From contig JACQEE010000081.1 in NCBI GenBank assembly GCA_016200725.1, positions 1 to 8,464 on the forward strand: a DNA stretch of 8,464 nucleotides. The letters run 5' to 3'. Shown piece by piece: positions 1 to 5,666 of this stretch; positions within the stretch are counted from its first letter, which is position 1, and the number at the start of each line of letters is the position of its first letter. The translations under genes were made by a program, and so were the position numbers. The DNA comes from Chloroflexota bacterium (GTDB lineage: Bacteria; Chloroflexota; Dehalococcoidia; SHYB01). The notes under the pieces are model-generated. The model was not told the DNA's origin, made no database searches, and worked only from the letters and a program-made list of their open reading frames with translations.

Positions 1-888
1 AGCGACGTTGCGCTTCATGTACTCGCTTGGCAGCATACCCTGGCCCTTGATGGGATAGTTGCGGATCGACTGGCGTACCGGGTCTTTGTACAGATAGTCC
101 ATCTTCTCCACGAAGTAGCCCGCCCAACCGGCGTCGTTCTCTGCGGAGACGACGCGCAGTTTGGGGAAGCGCATGAACAGGCCGCTAAAGACCATGTTGG
201 CCAACGACCGCATGACGTCGACTGACGAGATCGTCTCCGTCGTCATATCAAACTTGATGGGCTTCTTGTCCGTAACGATGTGCAGACTCGCGGGCAGGCC
301 TAGCTGCTCCGCTGCGGCCCAGAATGGATCAAGAGTCGTACCGCTGTACATCGTGGGGTCATCGCTGGCGATGGTGACCATGAGGCCGGCGAGACCGAGT
401 TTCTTGCAGCGGTGCGCCTCGCCGATCGCGGACTCGATGTCGTCCAAGTCGATCATGCCGACACCTTTGAAGCGATCGGGGTAGGACTTGGCGAAGTTGG
501 CGATCCAGGTGTTGTAAGCAGCGAAGGAGGCGCGGACAAGGCCGCGATCCTTCAAGGCGAAGATGCGCATGGCAACCGAGGGGTAGAGCACCTCGGCCTC
601 GACACCGTCCCGGGCCATGTCCTTGAGGCGAGCGTGAGGGTCGTAGGCGCCGGGGTAGACGCCTGCCAACTTCTTCTCGCGGCGCTGCTCCATGGGCTTG
701 CCGGCCTGCGACATGGAGGCCGGCGACAACAGCGCCATCCCGTCGCACATGAACATGTCCTCATCACGCGACTTCTCATGCACGATGCGCGGGGCACGGT
801 CGCGGTAGGCGGGTTCAATGAGAGTCGTCCAGAGGTCGCCGGGCTCAACAACGTGGGAGTCAGCCGAGACCAGTTTGAAGTGCCGCAT
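1..888 (-). CDS. Amidohydrolase family 2 protein (TIM-barrel metal hydrolase/decarboxylase type), C-terminus beyond window
   Basis: 296 codons are open from the ATG at 888 to the left edge, so the end is missing. The N-terminus has the family's D-x-H metal motif (D10-S-H12, in SADSHVVEP). H203 in LHIVTD and the segment around E250 (AENDAGW, residues 249-255) fit the barrel core. The final Asp motif, usually near the C-terminus (SDYPH type), is outside the window. Members include ACMSD-like decarboxylases and hydrolases of aromatic or small carboxylic substrates; the substrate cannot be told here. The start is set by AGGAGG at 895-900 on the minus strand, 6 nt before ATG. It is a paralogue of the broken gene at 4644-5656 and is divergent from the SDR gene. 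The family call is firm and the exact reaction is unknown. Confidence 0.9.
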   Translation of the reverse strand, partial: MRHFKLVSADSHVVEPGDLWTTLIEPAYRDRAPRIVHEKSRDEDMFMCDGMALLSPASMSQAGKPMEQRREKKLAGVYPGAYDPHARLKDMARDGVEAEVLYPSVAMRIFALKDRGLVRASFAAYNTWIANFAKSYPDRFKGVGMIDLDDIESAIGEAHRCKKLGLAGLMVTIASDDPTMYSGTTLDPFWAAAEQLGLPASLHIVTDKKPIKFDMTTETISSVDVMRSLANMVFSGLFMRFPKLRVVSAENDAGWAGYFVEKMDYLYKDPVRQSIRNYPIKGQGMLPSEYMKRNVA

Positions 889-1012
889 TGCGAGCCTCCT
901 GCCAAGCCCCGAGGGGCGTCGATGGCGCATCGTAGCACCGGCCATTGTTGCCCAGCAACGAGTGGCTGTGTAGGATGCCGCCTGTCCGGTTCAGCAGGCA
1001 AAGGAGCAACCC
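889..1012. promoter_or_regulatory. Divergent promoter region between amidohydrolase and SDR genes
   Basis: These 124 bp must drive both divergent genes. Toward the SDR gene there is TTGCCC (948-953), 17 bp, then TAGGAT (971-976). Toward the amidohydrolase, on the minus strand, there is TTGCTG (953-958), 18 bp, then TACGAT (929-934). Both are weak matches. The two -35 candidates overlap at a small inverted repeat, GTTGC-CCA-GCAAC (947-959), which could be an operator for one regulator controlling both genes. This is inference from spacing and symmetry only. Confidence 0.3.
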
Positions 1013-1795
1013 ATGGGCACACTGAAGGGGAAGGTAGCTATCATCACTGGCGGCGCATCGGGGATTGGGCGAGCAACAGCGCTGCGGTTCGCCAGGGCGG
1101 GCGCGAAGGTGGTGATTGCCGACGTGAACGAGGCGGGCGGGCAGGAGACGGTAAAGATCGTCAAGCAGGCCGGCGGCGATATCACCTTCGTGAAGGCCGA
1201 CCTGGTAAAGAACGAAGAGGTGCAGAACGTCGTGGGCAAGGCATTGACAACGTATGGCGGCATCCATGTGCTACACAACAACGCCGCGGTGCTGCGGACG
1301 CATGACCGCCTCGAAGAGATACCCATCCATGAGTGGCGATGGATCGTCGATGTCAACCTAACGAGCCTGTTCCTGCTGGCGCGAGCGGTGGCGCCGATGA
1401 TGCGCGCAGCAGGCGGCGGCGCGATCGTGAACATGTCGTCGCTGGCGGGGCTGCGCGGATACGACAAGGGCATCGCCTACGGAGCGGCGAAGGCGGGCGT
1501 ACGCGGACTGACGTGGTCGCTGGCGGGAGCCCTCGCTGGGGACAAGATGCGCGTGAATGCGATCTGCCCATCAGGAGTGGACACGCCGATCATGAACTTC
1601 GCGGCGGGACCGGCAAGAGACGCGACCGGGCGGTCGGCCCTGCTGACGCCGGACGACATCGCACGAGCGGTGGAGTACCTCGCCACGCACGACACGCTGA
1701 CGGGAGCGAGCGTAGTGGTGGAACGGCGCAATGGGAAAGTGACGTACTTGAAGGTGCGCGACTGGGAAGCGGATGTAATGACCGACTTGAAGTAA
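1013..1795 (+). CDS. Short-chain dehydrogenase/reductase (classical SDR)
   Basis: This 260-residue protein has the usual classical SDR length. Visible motifs are the Rossmann cofactor loop TGGASGIG (12-19), D37 at the end of beta-2 (favours NAD(H) over NADP(H)), an NNAA motif (89-92, usually NNAG), and the catalytic set N115, S143, Y156 and K160 (YGAAK). A PSGVDTP segment (186-192) stands where PG-motif proteins bind cofactor. The C-terminus departs from the common VDGG ending (GASVVVERRNG), so the substrate pocket may be atypical. It probably oxidises or reduces an alcohol/ketone in the cytoplasm; the substrate is unknown. AAGGAG at 1001-1006, 6 nt before the ATG, supports the start. The gene is divergent from an amidohydrolase and lies 69 bp before dnaJ. 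Confidence 0.93.
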   Translation: MGTLKGKVAIITGGASGIGRATALRFARAGAKVVIADVNEAGGQETVKIVKQAGGDITFVKADLVKNEEVQNVVGKALTTYGGIHVLHNNAAVLRTHDRLEEIPIHEWRWIVDVNLTSLFLLARAVAPMMRAAGGGAIVNMSSLAGLRGYDKGIAYGAAKAGVRGLTWSLAGALAGDKMRVNAICPSGVDTPIMNFAAGPARDATGRSALLTPDDIARAVEYLATHDTLTGASVVVERRNGKVTYLKVRDWEADVMTDLK

Positions 1796-1828
1796 TGGAA
1801 TCCGTGCCCCGGCTGACTCTGTGGGGGC

Positions 1829-1834
1829 TATAAT
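1829..1834 (+). promoter_or_regulatory. -10 box (TATAAT) of the dnaJ promoter
   Basis: A perfect TATAAT lies 30 bp before the dnaJ ATG. No TTGACA-like -35 is seen at 16-18 bp upstream: the site holds GCCCCG, part of a GCCCC/GGGGC inverted repeat (1806-1810 and 1824-1828) that ends at the -10. Transcription would start near 1841-1843, giving a leader of only about 22-24 nt. Lack of a -35 suggests an activator, an alternative sigma factor, or a lineage that relies on the -10. No CIRCE (HrcA) element is visible. Confidence 0.55.
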
Positions 1835-1842
1835 GAAACGTT

Positions 1843-1857
1843 GAGGGTGAGGCCCTC
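1843..1857 (+). promoter_or_regulatory. 5'-terminal leader hairpin of dnaJ
   Basis: GAGGG (1843-1847) pairs with CCCTC (1853-1857) around a TGAGG loop and is followed by TTTCTTT directly before the ATG at 1865. The purine-rich segments GAGGG and GAGG are the only Shine-Dalgarno-like bases in the leader. They lie within the stem and loop and are 12 or more nt from the start codon. If transcription begins near 1843, the stem is the very 5' end of the mRNA and could limit ribosome access or act as a stabiliser. The pairing is seen; the regulatory role is inferred. Confidence 0.4.
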
Positions 1858-1864
1858 TTTCTTT

Positions 1865-3007
1865 ATGGCAACCACGAAGCGCGACTACTACGAAGTGCTC
1901 AGCGTCGGCCGGGAAGCGAACCCGGAGGAAATAGCCAAGGCCTTCCGACAGAAGGCCATGGAGTTCCACCCCGACCGCAACAAGAGCCCGGATGCCGAGC
2001 AGAAGATGAAAGAGGTCAACGAGGCCTACTTCGTCCTGCGCGACGAACAGAAGCGTGCGCACTACGACCGGTTCGGGCATAACGGGCCGCAGGGCCAGCC
2101 AGGTGTTGGCTTCGATGGCGTCGGCGATATGCCAGGTTTCGGGGACATCTTCGACGCCTTCTTTGGGGGAACGCGCGCGGGGAGTCCATTTGGTGGCGCT
2201 CGTGCCTCGGCGGCGCAGCGCGGGCAGGACCTGGCCGTTGAACTGGCGCTCGAGTTCCAAGAGGCGGCCTTCGGCGTCGAGAAGGAATTCGAGATAGTGC
2301 ACACGGAGGCATGCACGCGCTGCCGTGGCTCGCGAAGCGAACCAGGCTCTCAGCCGCAGATATGCACGACGTGTAAAGGGACAGGCGAGATACGCCGCGC
2401 GCAGCGGAGCGTGTTCGGCCAATTCGTGAACATCGCGGTCTGCTCTACGTGCGGCGGCGAAGGGCGCGTGGTGACGAACAAGTGCACGCAATGCCACGGC
2501 GCAGGTCTCGAGCGCAAGAAGAAGACTATCGCGGTGCGCGTCCCTGGGGGCGTGAGCACGGGCTCGCAAATCCGGCTATCGAACGAGGGCGACGCCGGGC
2601 GCCTGGGTGGGCCAGCAGGCAACCTTTACATCAATATCGTCGTCAAACCACACCCGCTGTTCGACCGCGAGCAGGACCACATCCTGTACACCCTGCCGGT
2701 GACCGTAACCCAGGCCGCGCTTGGCGACGACATCGAGATCCCGACGCTGGACGGTAGTGTCTCCATGAAGGTACCGAGCGGCACGCAGCCAGGGACAGTG
2801 TTCCGCCTGAAGGGAAAAGGCGTTCCACACCTGCGCGGCATCGGGCGAGGTGACCAGCTCGTAACTATCGATGTGGTGATTCCCAAGTCGCTTGACGCCA
2901 AGCAGAAGAAGTTGCTGCAGGACCTGGACGCGACCCTCAAACGGCCCGACCTGACCAAGAAGGGAAAAGGCTTTTTCGAGCGGCTGAAGGAAACGCTGAC
3001 GCCGTAG
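1865..3007 (+). CDS. dnaJ: Chaperone protein DnaJ (Hsp40, type A)
   Basis: The 380-residue product matches usual DnaJ length and order. The J domain occupies about 5-70 with HPD at 35-37, which stimulates DnaK ATPase. A Gly/Phe-rich linker (about 71-120) follows. The zinc-binding region has four Cys pairs (C150/C153, C167/C170, C193/C196, C207/C210); the first repeat reads CTRCRGSR, lacking the last Gly of CxxCxGxG, while the other three are canonical. The C-terminal substrate-binding domains include KPHPLFDREQDHI. The protein delivers unfolded clients to DnaK in the cytoplasm. ATG at 1865 is chosen because MATTKRDYYEVL is the typical beginning; an in-frame TTG at 1841 would start inside the leader. 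dnaK and grpE are not adjacent, so this is a stand-alone copy. Confidence 0.97.
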   Translation: MATTKRDYYEVLSVGREANPEEIAKAFRQKAMEFHPDRNKSPDAEQKMKEVNEAYFVLRDEQKRAHYDRFGHNGPQGQPGVGFDGVGDMPGFGDIFDAFFGGTRAGSPFGGARASAAQRGQDLAVELALEFQEAAFGVEKEFEIVHTEACTRCRGSRSEPGSQPQICTTCKGTGEIRRAQRSVFGQFVNIAVCSTCGGEGRVVTNKCTQCHGAGLERKKKTIAVRVPGGVSTGSQIRLSNEGDAGRLGGPAGNLYINIVVKPHPLFDREQDHILYTLPVTVTQAALGDDIEIPTLDGSVSMKVPSGTQPGTVFRLKGKGVPHLRGIGRGDQLVTIDVVIPKSLDAKQKKLLQDLDATLKRPDLTKKGKGFFERLKETLTP

Positions 3008-3046
3008 CGCCTCGACACGGGCGAAGCGGATGCCTCCGACCCAGAC

Positions 3047-3110
3047 GCTAGCATGGTTGCTCAGTACCAGATGCTGGCCCGTTGCGGGCTAGCATGGCAG
3101 CGAGACGCTA
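3047..3110. repeat. Short direct repeats GCTAGCATGG and AGACGCTA
   Basis: GCTAGCATGG occurs at 3047-3056 and 3088-3097, and AGACGCTA at 3043-3050 and 3103-3110. They interleave around the hairpin, and the second AGACGCTA contains the stop codon of the minus-strand gene. They may be the trace of a local duplication or simply chance in a 100-bp spacer. No mobile-element gene is nearby. Confidence 0.4.
3071..3095. terminator. Strong hairpin between convergent genes, probable two-way terminator
   Basis: ATGCTGGCCCG (3071-3081) and CGGGCTAGCAT (3085-3095) form an 11-bp stem (ten Watson-Crick pairs and one G-U) with a 3-nt TTG loop. It sits between the stop of dnaJ (3007) and the stop of the minus-strand gene (3108), where either transcript would end. 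No U-tract follows on either strand, so it is not a classic intrinsic terminator. It may end transcripts with other factors or protect 3' ends. Confidence 0.6.
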
Positions 3111-4496
3111 CGCCAGCCCTAACGCTTCGCGCTGGCGATAGTAGTCGCGCTGGACGGCGAGGGCCATCACCGCTTCGTTGATGGTCTTGAATATCGGGAA
3201 CTGGGCCGCGCGCATCATGCCAGGCAGTTGGTCCTGCCCGCCGAAGACAGCCGCGGCAACAGGCTTCTTCACGCCGAGCGAGATGTCCTTGATGCCCTGG
3301 AGCAACTTTTCGGCATCGGGTCCGGAAAAGCCCATGCCCCCGGAACCTCCGCCTGTCGGCACGGTGACCGCCATACCGGACACCTTTGCATCCTTCAGAA
3401 TTGTCTCCACGGTGTAGAGCAGAGCGCCGCGGTCGTAGACGTCGCCGAAATCCACCGGGTTGGTGAAGCGGATCACCCGAGCGCGGCTACCCTTCTCAAG
3501 GTTCGCAACGACCTGTGGCGGCAGTTTCGGCAGGTTGAATCCGTAAGCGCCGGCGACGTCGGCGGAGATGACAGCGAAGCCACCCGATGGCGAAATGACG
3601 ACGATGTCATTGCCATGAAGTGGTGGCAGGGCGAAGGCCTTCGCGCAGACGATGAAGGACTCGATTTCGCGGACGCGGACGACGCCAGCCTGGCGCAACG
3701 CACCATCGACAACGCTGTCGTCGGAGGCCAGCGCGGCGGTGTGGGACTTGGCGATGTCGGCAGTCACCGGCGAGGTGTTCGCTTTCATCAACACGATGGG
3801 CTTCTTGCACCTACGCGCCACCTCTACGAGCCTGCGGCCACGGCGGATGTCCTCGAGATACATGAGGATCGTGCTCGTCGATGAGTCTGTCGATAGGTAG
3901 TCCAGCAGGTCGACCTCGTCGACGTTCAACTTGTTACCGATGCTGATGACTTTGTTGAAACCAACGCCCTCCTCGGAGAAGAGGGACATGCAGCGCATCT
4001 TCACGCCGCCGCTCTGGGCGATGATGCTGTTCGGCCCCTTGAGTAACTTCGCAGGATCCATCGGTGCGAAGGGCAGGATGAGGCCGTTGTCGAGGTTGCT
4101 GATGCCCAGGCAGTTGGGGCCGAGGAAGCGGATGTTCCACTTGCGCGCCACCTCAAGCACCTGGCGGCCGAGTTCGCGGCCTTCCTCGCTATACTCGCCG
4201 AAGCCGCCGCTGGAGATGAGCGCGTTGCGGACACCTTTGCGGCCAAGGTCGTCGAGCGTTTTAGGTACGAAACGTGCTGGGATCAGGATCGCGGCGAAGT
4301 CGACGTCGGCGGGCAGATCGAGCGGAGAGGTGTAGATCGGCTTACGGTAGATCTCGCCGACCTTCGCGCCGATAGCGTAGGTCTCGCCGGGAAACTTGAA
4401 CTTCAGCAGGTTGCGAAGGATATTGCGCGCCAGGTTGTCTTCGGAAAGGGAAACGCCGACAACGGCGACCTTCTTGGGATAGAACATCTCGCGCAC
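3108..4496 (-). CDS. CoA-binding protein, acetate/acyl-CoA synthetase (ADP-forming) alpha-subunit type
   Basis: The 462 residues match the stand-alone alpha subunit of ADP-forming acyl-CoA synthetase, which with an ATP-grasp beta subunit interconverts acyl-CoA + ADP + Pi and acid + CoA + ATP. An N-terminal CoA-binding Rossmann domain (FYPKKVAVVGVS onward, with GPNCLG at 126-131) is followed by two succinyl-CoA-ligase-like domains (AQSGG at 160-164, SPSGG at 302-306, TNPVD at 345-349). H252 in SHTAALA matches the phosphorylated catalytic His of the family. The GTG at 4496 is chosen because GGAGG (4502-4506) lies 5 nt upstream; an in-frame ATG exists at 4487 and a longer reading starts at 4574. 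No beta/ATP-grasp gene is in the window, so the partner must lie elsewhere. The acyl substrate is unknown. Confidence 0.85.
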   Translation of the reverse strand: MREMFYPKKVAVVGVSLSEDNLARNILRNLLKFKFPGETYAIGAKVGEIYRKPIYTSPLDLPADVDFAAILIPARFVPKTLDDLGRKGVRNALISSGGFGEYSEEGRELGRQVLEVARKWNIRFLGPNCLGISNLDNGLILPFAPMDPAKLLKGPNSIIAQSGGVKMRCMSLFSEEGVGFNKVISIGNKLNVDEVDLLDYLSTDSSTSTILMYLEDIRRGRRLVEVARRCKKPIVLMKANTSPVTADIAKSHTAALASDDSVVDGALRQAGVVRVREIESFIVCAKAFALPPLHGNDIVVISPSGGFAVISADVAGAYGFNLPKLPPQVVANLEKGSRARVIRFTNPVDFGDVYDRGALLYTVETILKDAKVSGMAVTVPTGGGSGGMGFSGPDAEKLLQGIKDISLGVKKPVAAAVFGGQDQLPGMMRAAQFPIFKTINEAVMALAVQRDYYRQREALGLA

Positions 4497-4588
4497 GGGA
4501 GCCTCCGGTCCGCTCCTCAACGCTTCGAGGTGGCGGCCTGAACGAATGTAGCCGAAAGGGCAGGGGGAGTGCAAACGGAAGAAGCGTC

Positions 4589-4620
4589 TATAATCGGCGC
4601 GCGTAGAACCGGTCTATAGT
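4589..4620 (+). promoter_or_regulatory. Tandem -10-like boxes upstream of the broken amidohydrolase
   Basis: A perfect TATAAT (4589-4594) and a TATAGT (4615-4620) both follow TC and repeat at exactly 26 bp (TCTATA at 4587 and 4613). Neither has a clear TTGACA-like -35. The nearer box would give a leader of about 17 nt holding the GAGG ribosome site at 4634-4637. Minus-strand readings of the same sites (TATAGA) could serve the divergent CoA-ligase gene. Confidence 0.4.
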
Positions 4621-4643
4621 GATGCACTGACAAGAGGTGGCCC

Positions 4644-5656
4644 CTGATCATCGACGCCGACGGACACGTGCTGGAGCGTATCAAGTGGCAAGAGGTGCTG
4701 CCAAAAGGGCTTCGCGACAAAGGCCCGCGCTCTTTGCCCGCCGAAATCGGCGGCCTCATGATCGAGGGGCGAATCATTGCCGGCCCTTACTACCCGATTC
4801 CCATCGTGCGCGGGACCGAGGGGCCGATGAGCGGCTGGCACAATGCGCCAGAGCGCAGCGGCATGTGGGACCCGCACAAGCGAATCAAGGATATGGACAT
4901 CGAGGGGATCGACGTGGCAGTGCTGTTCGGCGGCGCCGTCGGTCTCGGAGTATCCGGCCTGCACGACCAGCAACTCGCAATGGCGATGACACGGGGTTAT
5001 AACGAATGGCTAGCGGACTACTGCGCTCCATATCGAGCAAGGCTTAAAGGTGTTGCCGCTGCGCCATTGCAGGATGTCTCCTCAGCGATGCTGGAGTTGC
5101 GACGTGCTGTGCGGGAGCACGGCTTCGTCGGCATCTCGGTTCCGGTGAACGTTGGCGGCAAGCCGATGGACCATCCCGAATACCGCCCGCTTTATGAGGG
5201 AGCGCAAGAACTGGACATTCCGATCTGCATCCAATCCTCGACCCCGTAGAGATGATGATTGCTTCGATGAGCCTGCTCCTTGGCGGGGTGCTGGATGACT
5301 TTCCTCGCCTGCGCTTCGCTTTCCTTGAGTCGGGCGCCGGCTGGGCCCCTTACTGGATGGACCGCCTCGACGACTACTACGAAGAGTTCAAGGAGCACCG
5401 GCTGGAGCATCTGCCGAGCGATTACTTTCGCAGCGGTCAATGCTTCATTTCGTGCGAGGTCGAGGAGAAGACCATCCCTTACGTCGTGCAGGTTCTCGGC
5501 GAAGACCGGGTCATTTATGCGTCGGACTATTTGCACCACGATGCGAAGTTCCCGCGGTCGGTAGCACTAATCGCGGAACGGAAGGATCTATCCAGGAGCG
5601 CGAAAACCAAGATCCTTGGCGGCAACGCGGCGAAGTTGTTCCGATTGAATGGCTAG
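4644..5656 (+). pseudogene. Amidohydrolase family 2 gene broken by an internal frameshifting deletion
   Basis: The first part (4644-5249, 201 residues) begins IIDADGHVLE, with the N-terminal D-x-H metal motif, and stops at TAG 5247-5249 just after CIQSSTP. The second part continues in another frame as (P)VEMMIASMSLL (from about 5246, with ATG codons at 5252 and 5255) and runs to TAG at 5654-5656. It contains LESGAGW and the C-terminal SDYLHHD motif. Compared with the intact paralogue at 1-888, about 15 residues between the CIH-like strand and the VEMM helix are missing. The usual His after CI is Gln here. The start has GAGG at 4634-4637 and then CTG at 4644, 6 nt on; no ATG fits, and GTG at 4668 would remove the metal motif. 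Either a pseudogene, or two coupled fragments (second from 5252); an assembly collapse is also possible. Confidence 0.8.
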
Positions 5657-5666
5657 CTGCCTAGCC
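5651..5666. terminator. Palindrome spanning the stop codons of two convergent genes
   Basis: GGCTAG (5651-5656) and CTAGCC (5661-5666) form a perfect 6-bp stem with a CTGC loop. The left arm holds the TAG stop of the plus-strand pseudogene and the right arm holds the TAG stop of the minus-strand gene, which are separated by only 4 bp. It may terminate weakly in both directions; no U-tract follows. Confidence 0.4.

Noticed and set aside
412..1305. 297-codon plus-strand open frame
   Set aside because: It is antisense to the amidohydrolase and then overlaps the SDR gene out of frame. Both of those show strong family motifs, and this frame shows none.
1841..1864. TTG start giving dnaJ eight more residues
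   Set aside because: The extension lies at the predicted transcript start, and MATTKRDYYEVL is a typical DnaJ beginning.
1796..1864. CIRCE (HrcA) operator before dnaJ
   Set aside because: No TTAGCACTC/GAGTGCTAA-like arms are seen. The only inverted repeats are GCCCC/GGGGC and GAGGG/CCCTC.
1571..2569. 332-codon minus-strand open frame
   Set aside because: It is the antisense shadow of dnaJ and the SDR end, rich in Arg and Ala as expected for a GC-rich complement.
4497..4574. Longer N-terminus (ATG at 4574) for the CoA-ligase protein
   Set aside because: The added 26 residues show no family similarity, and GGAGG fits the GTG at 4496.
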